Shown here piece after piece: positions 56,966 through 64,000 of a stretch of 64,000 nt of DNA. Source of the DNA: Clostridium sp. DSM 17811. GTDB taxonomy: Bacteria > Bacillota > Clostridia > Clostridiales > Clostridiaceae. The translations under genes were made by a program, and so were the position numbers. Numbering within the stretch: the first letter of the stretch is position 1; each line of letters starts with the position of its first letter. The notes beneath the pieces are model-generated. The model was given only the letters and a program-made list of their open reading frames with translations, did not search any database and was not told the origin of the DNA. The stretch spans positions 124,001 through 188,000 of the forward strand of contig NZ_JAHLDU010000007.1 of NCBI RefSeq assembly GCF_018861905.1, read 5' to 3'.

Positions 56966-58129
56966 TTGATAAGTATTATTAAAACGGCAATTCTAACTAT
57001 ATTAATATCATTTGCATCAGGATTATTGCTTGATTATTATAAGAACTTAGGACCTAGAATATTATGTAATATTCGAAAAGGTAAACCTACAGATACAACT
57101 ACAGATAGCGAAGAAAATTGTGGATATGTTATTACGGTTAAGAATCCATCAAATAGGACAATTCATGAGTTAACTATAAATATAGGCTCACAAACTAAGT
57201 TAAGGAGTACAGATGCCAAAATAACAAGAGGTTTAAAATTTGATTCATCAATAAATGATAACATTTTAGAGGTTTATATCCCCTTTATAAGTAAGGGTGA
57301 TGAGTTTTCAGTTACAGTTTATTTAGAAAATCAACATAATAAACCTGTTATTGTAATTAAATCACCAGAAAACTTTAAGGAAATATATTCTGGGGAACAA
57401 AATGGAATACTAGCGTTACTGCTAAATATACCGACGAATATAAAACACCTAATATCGAAGGAAACGAAAAAATCTGAAGAAGTACAATCTGAGGAAGTCC
57501 ATTCTGTTGATAAAGATGATTTTACAACAGTTATGAGTAAGGTAACAGGCGATGAACAAATAATAAATAAAAGCAATAGAGAAGTATTTCCTGAAAACAA
57601 GAAGCTTAGTAAGAACAAAAAGAAAATAATTATTGTAGCAATTATTTTAGTTATGATTGCTGGGGTTTCTGGGGAAGTTTATTCTAAAATGACTGCAGAA
57701 ACTACACCAACTCCAACTGTAAAAACTGTTGTTCCTCAAAAGTCAACAGTTGAAAAAGAGTCATCAGGACAATCAACTGGAACTAAAAGTACAAAAAAAT
57801 CTGTAGACAAAACAAATGAAACTACAAGTACCAAAAAATCGGTCGACAAAACAACTGAAACTACAGGTACAAAAGCAGCAACAAAAAAATCAACTGGAAC
57901 TGCAGGTACAAAACAATCAACAGCAGGAACTACACCTGCCGCTGGATCAAAAGATGGAACAACCGAAACTACACCTGCGGCTGGATCAAAAGATGGAACC
58001 ACCGGAACACCAACAGCTGGATCGACAGATGGAAAAACTGAAACTACACCTAATGCAGGATCAACAACGGAGACTACACCTGCATCAGGTACAACAGGTG
58101 GAACTACAAGTGGTACAACGGGCAATTAA
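56966..58129 (+). CDS. membrane protein with Thr/Gly/Lys-rich repeat tail
   Basis: A 387-residue protein of unknown family. One membrane segment lies at residues 4-20, then an all-beta domain (CGYVITVKNPSNRTIHELTI...) of immunoglobulin-like pattern, a charged linker, a second membrane segment (about 219-237, IIIVAIILVMIAGVSG), and a low-complexity tail. The tail first repeats TKKSVDKTxETT, then TTPAAGSKDGTTET-like units. With both ends outside this would place the beta domain in the cytoplasm, or the tail outside as a stalk; the topology is unresolved. TTG 56966 has AAGGAG 10 bases upstream. The repeat DNA can change length by slippage. Confidence 0.7.
   Translation: MISIIKTAILTILISFASGLLLDYYKNLGPRILCNIRKGKPTDTTTDSEENCGYVITVKNPSNRTIHELTINIGSQTKLRSTDAKITRGLKFDSSINDNILEVYIPFISKGDEFSVTVYLENQHNKPVIVIKSPENFKEIYSGEQNGILALLLNIPTNIKHLISKETKKSEEVQSEEVHSVDKDDFTTVMSKVTGDEQIINKSNREVFPENKKLSKNKKKIIIVAIILVMIAGVSGEVYSKMTAETTPTPTVKTVVPQKSTVEKESSGQSTGTKSTKKSVDKTNETTSTKKSVDKTTETTGTKAATKKSTGTAGTKQSTAGTTPAAGSKDGTTETTPAAGSKDGTTGTPTAGSTDGKTETTPNAGSTTETTPASGTTGGTTSGTTGN
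57810..58118 (+). repeat. coding tandem repeats
   Basis: Imperfect direct repeats within the preceding gene: two units of about 50 bases encode TKKSVDKTxETT (57810-57870), and later units of about 40-50 bases encode TTPAAGSKDGTTET (57940-58060). Confidence 0.7.
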
Positions 58130-58240
58130 ATTATTAGTAATATTAGTAGGATTTATAAAAAAACATCCCCAAAATAATATATTAAAATACAATGAGTTGA
58201 ATGTAATATAGCTTAAATAAAAAAGCTGAATCTTAATAAT

Positions 58241-58298
58241 AAGCTCTCTTTAAAGTGGATAGATTAAAAAATCTGTCCGCTGTAAAGAGAGCTTTTGT
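58241..58298 (+). terminator. terminator after the repeat protein gene
   Basis: AAGCTCTCTTTAAAGTGGAT pairs with the segment ending GTAAAGAGAGCTT, then TTGTT. The 58299-58479 remainder holds only a weak sigma-D-like match (TATA-N15-TTCGATAA near 58354-58380). Confidence 0.82.
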
Positions 58299-58479
58299 TA
58301 TGTGAAGGGTCAATAATTTATCAATTGTATACTACTAAAAAAAAATAGGTATATAGAAAATTTTAATATGTTCGATAACTATAATATACAGATAGTAATC
58401 ACTATAAGTATAAAAAGATAATTGAAACAAAATATAATGACTATAGTATTAGAAATAGTTTAAAGGGGTAGATGTAATT

Positions 58480-59355
58480 ATGAAAGATGTAAAAGTTTTA
58501 ATTGTCGACGACTCACCTTTCCAAATAGCATTATTAACAGATGTTCTCACTGAAAGTGGATTTGATGTAGTTGGTGAGGCGAAATCTTTAGAAGAAGTTA
58601 TTGAGGAAGTTACAAGAGTTAGACCAGATCTAGTAACAATGGATATGACTCTTCCAGGAACAGATGGATTTGAATGCACAAGAGCCATCCATAAAATTGA
58701 TAAAGATATTAAAGTTATAATTGTTAGTTCGATGATGGATGATGAACTTGTAAGAAAAGCCAAAAAAACTCATGTGTGTGGATATATTCAGAAACCTGTT
58801 GATTCAGAGGAATTATCCTTATTAATAAATAGAGTTATGGCAGATGAAGAATTATATTTAGAGCTTGAGAAATTATATTCAGATGTATTTAAAGAGGCTC
58901 TATTAAATATTTTCAATAAACTTACAAAGACGGTGCCAGAAATTACAGATGAAAGTAATGATAATATTGCTATACATAGTGAAGGTATATCAATAGTTAT
59001 GGGGATTACAGGTAAATATTCAGGTAGACTAATTTTGGATATGGCCTATGAAACGGCAAAGAGCCTTGCAACAATATTATTAAAAAGAGATCCTAAAAGT
59101 AGTGAAGAGTTGCTTAATGTTATGTCAGAAATAGCTAATATGTTTGCAGGAAATGCGTGCTCAATGATAAATAAGAAAAACAAATTGTTTGGTCTAAGGG
59201 TTGCACCACCAACAATATTTCATGGTGAGTCAATAAATATATCAAAGGCAGAACTAGAGAATACCTTCTCTGCTATTGTAAAATCTCAATTTGGAAATTT
59301 GACTATAAATATAGGGTTTAATAGAGGTGAAGGGGAATGGATGTCAATCATATAA
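58480..59355 (+). CDS. response regulator fused to a CheX-like phosphatase domain
   Basis: A 291-residue two-domain protein. The receiver domain (1-120) has the acidic pair VDDS (10-11), phospho-acceptor Asp 55 in TMDMTLPG, IIVSSM and the Lys of GYIQKPV. The C-terminal half (about 150-291) is a CheC/CheX-like domain with ExxN active-site motif in MSEIANMFAGNACSM. Such a protein could dephosphorylate CheY or itself. It overlaps the next gene, a free CheX, by 19 bases. CheA, CheW and CheY are not in the window. Confidence 0.85.
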   Translation: MKDVKVLIVDDSPFQIALLTDVLTESGFDVVGEAKSLEEVIEEVTRVRPDLVTMDMTLPGTDGFECTRAIHKIDKDIKVIIVSSMMDDELVRKAKKTHVCGYIQKPVDSEELSLLINRVMADEELYLELEKLYSDVFKEALLNIFNKLTKTVPEITDESNDNIAIHSEGISIVMGITGKYSGRLILDMAYETAKSLATILLKRDPKSSEELLNVMSEIANMFAGNACSMINKKNKLFGLRVAPPTIFHGESINISKAELENTFSAIVKSQFGNLTINIGFNRGEGEWMSII

Positions 59356-59804
59356 ATCCAGTTTTAGAATCATTCAACATAATACTACCACAATTAGGGT
59401 TAAATGATATTAAAAAAAATGGAATTAGTGTAAAAGGTAAATATATAAAAAGCAAGGGCGTTGTGATTATTATTGGAATAATTGGAGATGTTAAAGGTAA
59501 TATCATTTATGGTATGAGTGTTGACACTGCAAAAAAAATTGCCTCAATAATGATGATGGGAGCGCCTGTAGATAACTTTGATGAGTTGCCACAAAGTGCA
59601 ATCTCAGAACTTGTTAATATGTTAACGGCAAATGTTGCAATGAATTTTTCAAAGGATAATATAAATATAGATATCTCTACACCAACCCTGATTGAGGGGG
59701 ATTTTACAGCAAGTAGTAATGCTGATAAAGTTCTTTGCGTTGAGATGAGCGTAGATGGAATGATTATTGAAGTTAATATTTCTTTAGAAAAGAATACAAT
59801 ATAG
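59337..59804 (+). CDS. CheX-like chemotaxis phosphatase
   Basis: A 155-residue CheX-type protein. It has the pattern KGKYIKSKGVVIIIGIIGDVKG for the first strand pair and the active-site helix AISELVNMLTANVAM with ExxN, then the C-terminal strands. Known CheX proteins remove phosphate from CheY and reset chemotactic signalling. The ATG at 59337 lies inside the preceding gene (19-base overlap) behind GGTGAAGGGG, which implies coupled translation. Confidence 0.87.
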   Translation: MDVNHINPVLESFNIILPQLGLNDIKKNGISVKGKYIKSKGVVIIIGIIGDVKGNIIYGMSVDTAKKIASIMMMGAPVDNFDELPQSAISELVNMLTANVAMNFSKDNINIDISTPTLIEGDFTASSNADKVLCVEMSVDGMIIEVNISLEKNTI

Positions 59805-59835
59805 AGGTATATATTGTAAATGGCAAAAATAATAA

Positions 59836-59878
59836 TCAAAAGAGAGCAAATTATATTAAATTCGCTCTCTTTTGATTT
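59836..59878. terminator. bidirectional terminator
   Basis: TCAAAAGAGAGC(AAATT) pairs with GCTCTCTTTTGA with T-rich tails; it is shared by convergent genes. Confidence 0.82.
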
Positions 59879-59891
59879 GTTGTTATATAAT

Positions 59892-60998
59892 TTAAATTGT
59901 AATCAATTCATATTCATTACTGCCTAAATTCAATTTTACAGCATGGTCAATTGCCACTTTCCAATTAGTTTCAGGGCTGACATTAGTGAAATGGTCATGA
60001 TTTTTTTTACCATCTTTATCTAGAATACTTCCGGGTATAATAGGTTGTGCATTTACAGCATCAGCGCAAGCAACATCTAGTGCAACAGGATCAAAGGAAG
60101 CAAACATACCTACATCTGGAACAATTGGCACATCGTTCTCTCCGTGACAGTCACAGAAAGGTGATACATCAATGACTAGACTTATATGGAAGCTTGGGCG
60201 ACCATTTAGAACTGCACATGAGTATTCGGCAATTTTTTTATTCAAAATATCATTTGACTCATCTGATGCAGGAATAACAGCATCCATAGGACAGACACCA
60301 ATACAGCGACCGCAGCCAACACACTTATCATGATTAATAGTAGCCTTTTTTTGCGTTACTGTAATAGCATTGTGGGCACAGTTTTTAGCACATTGGCCAC
60401 AGCCTATACAGTCATCATGTGAGATATATGGCTTTCCACTACTATGCATCTCCATCTTACCTGCACGAGATCCACAACCCATACCTACATTTTTAAGAGT
60501 ACCACCAATACCAGCTGCTTCATGTCCTTTAAAATGAGTTAAAGTAATAAATATATCTGCATCCATGATAGCATGACCAATTTTTGCCTCTTTCACATAT
60601 TCACCACCTACAACAGGAACTAAAACTTCGTCGGTGCCTTTTAATCCATCTCCAATTATAATGTGACAGCCTGTAGAGAATGGAGAAAAGCCATTAACAT
60701 AAGCGGAATCTAGATGGTCAAGTGCATTTTTACGACCACCAACATATAAAGTATTGCAATCAGTAAGAAATGGTTTTCCACCCAATTCCTTTACAATATC
60801 TACTATTGTTTTAGCATAATTTGGTCGTAGGTAGGCTAGATTTCCAGGTTCTCCAAAATGAATCTTAATAGCCGTAAATTTTTTATTAAAATCAATTTGA
60901 CCGATCCCAGCAGTTTTAATTAGACGGGTCAATTTTTGTTGCAAATTTTCTTTAAGTGTCGCATGCATATCAGTAAAATATACTTTCGATTTTTCCAT
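59892..60998 (-). CDS. DUF362 protein with two 4Fe-4S ferredoxin motifs
   Basis: A 368-residue protein. The DUF362 part (KIHFGEPGNLAYLRP, FLTDCNTLYVGGRKNALDHL, LTHFKGHEAAGIGGTLKNVGMGCGSRAGK) surrounds a ferredoxin insert with CIGCGQCAKNC and CVGCGRCIGVCPMDAV (about 192-240), each able to bind one 4Fe-4S cluster. The family is widespread in anaerobes; its reaction is not established to my knowledge. No membrane segment. AACCTTGGAGG precedes the ATG. It is a single-gene unit. Confidence 0.9.
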   Translation of the reverse strand: MEKSKVYFTDMHATLKENLQQKLTRLIKTAGIGQIDFNKKFTAIKIHFGEPGNLAYLRPNYAKTIVDIVKELGGKPFLTDCNTLYVGGRKNALDHLDSAYVNGFSPFSTGCHIIIGDGLKGTDEVLVPVVGGEYVKEAKIGHAIMDADIFITLTHFKGHEAAGIGGTLKNVGMGCGSRAGKMEMHSSGKPYISHDDCIGCGQCAKNCAHNAITVTQKKATINHDKCVGCGRCIGVCPMDAVIPASDESNDILNKKIAEYSCAVLNGRPSFHISLVIDVSPFCDCHGENDVPIVPDVGMFASFDPVALDVACADAVNAQPIIPGSILDKDGKKNHDHFTNVSPETNWKVAIDHAVKLNLGSNEYELITI

Positions 60999-61311
60999 GT
61001 TTAATAACCTCCAAGGTTCATATCTTTTTATTCTTAAATAAGAATAGCTTTAGTATTTTAATTGATTTGTTTTTACTAGTATGCTTACTTATTAACCTTT
61101 ATTATATATGATATTACCCAAAAAGAAAACATGCACCTTTATGATAGATACTATACAAAAGGTGCGTGCTTTTTTTGTTTATAAATTATGTAAGTAAGAT
61201 AAATCATATTTACAATTTTTAGTTATTAATTTTAGTTATTGGATATAATTAAAAGTTATAGGATAGAAGACAATATAATTAACTAATACAAACTTAGGGG
61301 TTGATTAATCA
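60999..61311. other. intergenic with orphan hairpin
   Basis: About 310 bases. GCACCTTT (61133-61140) and AAAGGTGC (61158-61165), extended by flanking A/T pairs and followed by GTGCTTTTTTTG, form a terminator-like hairpin that no annotated plus-strand gene precedes. It might end a small RNA or be a relic. Nothing else is recognised. Confidence 0.45.
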
Positions 61312-61953
61312 ATGCCAGATATGTGGATGTGCATAGGAAATATACGAGGGGCTACAGAAGGAAAGTTATTTTTAAGTTATGGAGAAGTTTTTACAGTGAT
61401 AAATAAAATCAGATTAACTAGCATAGATAAAGATATAAAACTATTTGTAAGTAATGATGAAATAAATATATTCTTTAAGCATATAGAGACCAGTTACCCA
61501 GTATATGGGGTTTGGATAACAAAAGGTTATAACAACTGTTTAAGAAAACTATTTAACTTAAAGCCTAAAAAAAAATTAAGTTATAGTAGAGTGGATTTAG
61601 ATATTTTTGATAAGGGTACTCTTCATAGAATTTACATAGAATTATTATTATATCTTTATAAAGTAAAAGCAGATGAACTCCTTATACAATTTTCTACAAT
61701 AATAAGATATCAATTAGAGTCTTTAAAGATGATTTATAAAAACAAAGATTTAGTTAATTTCGATGAAGAATTTGATCAAACCAAAATACAGTTTAGAAAA
61801 ATATATGAATTTTGTAATTCAATAGAACTTAAAACTAAGCAAATTGAATTAGAATATAGAAAGAAAGTAATTAAAGAACAATTGGAAAAAAGAAAAGAAA
61901 TAAATAAATTAAATATACTAATGTTAGACGAAATTAATAAAATGAAAAATTAA
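61312..61953 (+). CDS. hypothetical protein with C-terminal coiled coil
   Basis: A 213-residue soluble protein of no family known to me. The first 75 residues look alpha/beta (MWMCIGNIRGATEGKLFLSYG...). The rest is helical and very basic, ending in a long charged helix (about 155-213, ELKTKQIELEYRKKVIKEQLEKRK) likely to form a coiled coil. TAGGGG precedes the ATG. It stands alone, with a terminator after it. Confidence 0.7.
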   Translation: MPDMWMCIGNIRGATEGKLFLSYGEVFTVINKIRLTSIDKDIKLFVSNDEINIFFKHIETSYPVYGVWITKGYNNCLRKLFNLKPKKKLSYSRVDLDIFDKGTLHRIYIELLLYLYKVKADELLIQFSTIIRYQLESLKMIYKNKDLVNFDEEFDQTKIQFRKIYEFCNSIELKTKQIELEYRKKVIKEQLEKRKEINKLNILMLDEINKMKN

Positions 61954-61968
61954 AGAACTATTGCAAGA

Positions 61969-62013
61969 AAACAACTACTAAAACTTAAAATTTAGTGGTT
62001 ATTTTTATATATT
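61969..62013 (+). terminator. terminator
   Basis: ACAACTACTAAA and TTTAGTGGTT with loop ACTTAAAA, followed by ATTTTTATATTTT. Confidence 0.7.
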
Positions 62014-62097
62014 TTAATTAATCACAATGGAATTAATTAAAACAATGCTGAATTTCAAAATAAAACGAATCGTATTAAAGCTTTTCTAAAACTAATA

Positions 62098-62124
62098 TAA
62101 AGATAAGATAAGCTTAAACGATAA
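62098..62124 (+). promoter_or_regulatory. sigma-D-like motility promoter
   Basis: TAAA (62098-62101), 15 bases, AACGATAA (62117-62124): the same motif and spacing as ahead of the chemoreceptor at 46825, again close to a chemoreceptor start. Confidence 0.6.
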
Positions 62125-62167
62125 TATAGATAACAAAATAATTCAAAAGAATGCAAGGGGTGAGGGC

Positions 62168-64000
62168 ATGACAAAATTTGCAATGAAAAAAAATATAAAT
62201 TTTACAAAGGTTAAAAGCATTAAGACCCTAATACTTATTTCTATTTTACCCGTAGTTTTAATATCATTAGCAATTATTGGTGTTTTTTCGATTTATACTT
62301 CTAAAAAACTCATAACTACAGAAATTCAAAATAGAATGGAACATCAATTGCAAGAAAACATTAATCTAATAGATAAAGATATGCAAAAGCATAGTCAAAT
62401 AGCAGTTGATTTAGCTAAAGTTATTGGAACTAGTAGATTGGAATTAAGCAAGTCAACAATTATAGGAACTCAGAAGGAAGTGCTCTCTACTAATAAAGAT
62501 ACATTGGGAGTGGGGGTTTGGTTTGAGCCATATAAATACAAGAAAGATATAAAATATTTTGGACCTTATGCATACAAAGAAACAGGAACGTCAAAGGTTA
62601 CTGAGGATTATGCTACTCAGCAGTATAATTACCCCACGCAACCTTGGTATATTATAGGTAAAAATACAGAAAAAAATATTGCTTGGAAGGAACCTTACTA
62701 CGATGATAATTTAAAAATGACTATGCTAACAACTACTGCACCAATATATGACAATGAAAATTTTCTAGGTGTAGTAACTGCTGACATGAGCTTAAACACG
62801 ATACAAGAAAACATTAAAAACATTAAAGTAGGTCAGACAGGAAAAGCAATGTTACTCGGAAAAGATGGAACATATTTGTCAGGTATTGCTAGAGAAGTAA
62901 CAATGAAAGGTAAAATCACGGAAGATAAAAATACAAGCATAGCGAAACTCGGAAAGGATATTTTACAAAATAAAGAGGGCGTATCTTATTATGAAGATGA
63001 TAATGGTAAAAATTTTGTATATTACAAACAGATACCAGAGCTCGGATGGAGTTTAGTGTTATCAATTCCACAAAAGGAACTTTATTCTCCAATTAATAAA
63101 CTATTGTTTAATATAATTATACTTATTCTAATTACTTGTGTATTAGTGGTATTTGCGGTTAATGGATTTAGTAGATATCTTACTAAGAATATTAAAGAAG
63201 TAAATGACCTTTCACATGCAATTGCAGAGGGTGATTTGACCCAGATATTAAATGTTAGAACTGAGAATGAACTAGGATCAATGGGAAACAATTTAAATAG
63301 AATGACCAATAATTTAAGAGAAATAGTTAAAAAAGTTACTGAAAGTTTAGAGCAAGTAGTAGCAACATCAGAGGAACTTACAGCAAGTTCTGATCAAACA
63401 CAACAATCAGCACAGCAGGTTTCGCTAGCTATTCAACATGTAGCCCTTGGTAGTGTGGAGCAGGTTACTATAACTAATGATACAACAAAAATTGCAGAAG
63501 AAATATTTACAGGTATGGAACAGATATCAAACAATATACAAGCAGTGACAAATATTTCTTTAGAGTCATTTAAGAGAGCAGAAAAAGGTAATGACATAGT
63601 ATATTCAGCTATAAAGCAAATGAATAATATTAGCGACAAAGTTGCGATGTCTTCAAAGGCCGTGTCAATACTTGGAGATAAATCAAAAGAGATCGGAAGT
63701 ATAGTAACATTAATAACTTCCATTGCTGGTCAGACAAATTTATTAGCACTAAATGCAGCAATTGAAGCAGCAAGAGCTGGTGAACAGGGCAGGGGGTTTG
63801 CGGTAGTAGCTGATGAAGTTAGAAAATTGGCAGAGCAATCTGCATCAGCGGCTGGGAATATATCAAACTTAATAAATGAGATCCAAAAGGAAATAGTAAA
63901 TGCTGTTAAAGCTATGGATAACGGTACAATTGCAGTTAAGGATGGCATAAGTATGGTGAACCAGGCAGGCAAGTCTTTTGGAGCGATATTAGAGGATATA
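62168..64000 (+). CDS. methyl-accepting chemotaxis protein, 3' end outside window
   Basis: 611 codons are present and the frame runs off the window. Membrane segments at about residues 18-38 and 313-335 enclose a double-Cache sensor ([57 protein letters not shown]). HAMP and a signalling domain follow, with the tip [19 protein letters not shown] (about 518) and [27 protein letters not shown] precedes the ATG. The sensor is of the type that often binds carboxylates or amino acids; the true ligand is unknown. Confidence 0.95.
   Translation, partial: MTKFAMKKNINFTKVKSIKTLILISILPVVLISLAIIGVFSIYTSKKLITTEIQNRMEHQLQENINLIDKDMQKHSQIAVDLAKVIGTSRLELSKSTIIGTQKEVLSTNKDTLGVGVWFEPYKYKKDIKYFGPYAYKETGTSKVTEDYATQQYNYPTQPWYIIGKNTEKNIAWKEPYYDDNLKMTMLTTTAPIYDNENFLGVVTADMSLNTIQENIKNIKVGQTGKAMLLGKDGTYLSGIAREVTMKGKITEDKNTSIAKLGKDILQNKEGVSYYEDDNGKNFVYYKQIPELGWSLVLSIPQKELYSPINKLLFNIIILILITCVLVVFAVNGFSRYLTKNIKEVNDLSHAIAEGDLTQILNVRTENELGSMGNNLNRMTNNLREIVKKVTESLEQVVATSEELTASSDQTQQSAQQVSLAIQHVALGSVEQVTITNDTTKIAEEIFTGMEQISNNIQAVTNISLESFKRAEKGNDIVYSAIKQMNNISDKVAMSSKAVSILGDKSKEIGSIVTLITSIAGQTNLLALNAAIEAARAGEQGRGFAVVADEVRKLAEQSASAAGNISNLINEIQKEIVNAVKAMDNGTIAVKDGISMVNQAGKSFGAILEDI

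Noticed and set aside
57736-58211. Val/Pro-rich minus-strand frame and Gln/Leu-rich plus-strand frame across the Thr-rich repeats
   Set aside because: These are shadows of the repeat-containing gene; neither has a ribosome binding site.
1-64000. CRISPR arrays, tRNA or rRNA genes, insertion sequences or prophage
   Set aside because: No spaced direct-repeat arrays, cloverleaf-type sequences, transposase motifs or phage structural genes were seen.

Overview
The window is a low-GC stretch of a Gram-positive, spore-forming, motile anaerobe, most likely a Clostridium sensu stricto. The evidence is the strongly A+T-rich codon use, AGGAGG-type ribosome binding sites, a Spo0E-like phosphatase, a SleB-type cortex/cell-wall hydrolase, a GerMN lipoprotein, a c-di-AMP (ydaO/yuaA-type) riboswitch, Gram-positive LexA, cre and DeoR sites, and sigma-D-like chemotaxis promoters. 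I see no phage genes, transposase, CRISPR array, tRNA or rRNA. The species cannot be fixed from the sequence alone.

Layout. 1-806: remains of an ABC transporter of the LolD/MacB-FtsX type with its extracellular domain deleted. 877-4593: a second-chaperone cassette (DnaK paralogue, DUF5685-like protein, J-domain protein, membrane zinc ribbon). 4650-6840: a riboswitch-controlled LysM/SleB hydrolase and a polysaccharide deacetylase, both on the minus strand. 7106-7357: a small Cys/His/Lys/Glu repeat protein. 7570-14293: a tightly coupled three-gene SMC-like operon resembling Wadjet JetA-JetB-JetC but with no JetD (TOPRIM nuclease) gene; this is the strongest candidate for an undescribed system. 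14616-17477: a decayed DUF4867-like gene, then transaldolase and transketolase. 17771-19306: a LexA-box-controlled Y-family polymerase and a small partner. 19438-23000 (minus): a PocR-domain histidine kinase with a G9 tract in its ribosome binding site, and a class B penicillin-binding protein. 23340-26169: luxS and two tandem archaeal-type ornithine cyclodeaminase-like genes. 26259-28040 (minus): an NAD(P)H-binding protein / DsbA-like / Rrf2 operon with a clear promoter and a repeated dyad operator.

28256-35293 holds an unknown membrane-anchored protein, a GerMN lipoprotein, a very small Spo0E-like gene, a large two-domain (PL1 plus PL9) secreted pectate lyase with a perfect cre site, and a gamma-carbonic-anhydrase-like protein. 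35547-39856 holds a beta-CASP RNA metallohydrolase, oligoendopeptidase F and a beta-carbonic anhydrase. 39877-46547 is a full deoxynucleoside catabolic locus (deoR, cdd, deoC, nupC, deoB, pdp and a DUF1097 protein), with a DeoR operator arrangement like that of Bacillus subtilis.

46825-48843 is a chemoreceptor. 48927-53401 is a GntR-controlled catabolic operon of unknown substrate (cyclase, ketopantoate-reductase-like enzyme, YhcH, MFS transporter). 53506-58129 holds a TspO-like membrane protein, an anchored alpha/beta hydrolase, BrnQ and a Thr/Gly-rich repeat protein. 58480-59804 carries a response regulator fused to a CheX-like domain and a second CheX. 59892-60998 is a DUF362 ferredoxin-type protein, 61312-61953 an unknown protein, and 62168-64000 a second chemoreceptor cut by the window end.

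Together the genes describe a spore-forming plant-matter degrader: secreted pectinase under catabolite control, pentose-phosphate and deoxyribose-phosphate recycling, chemotaxis, and envelope remodelling tuned by c-di-AMP. Start sites were chosen from ribosome binding sites, so several differ from the longest open frame. Family names come from motif recognition, not from a database search.
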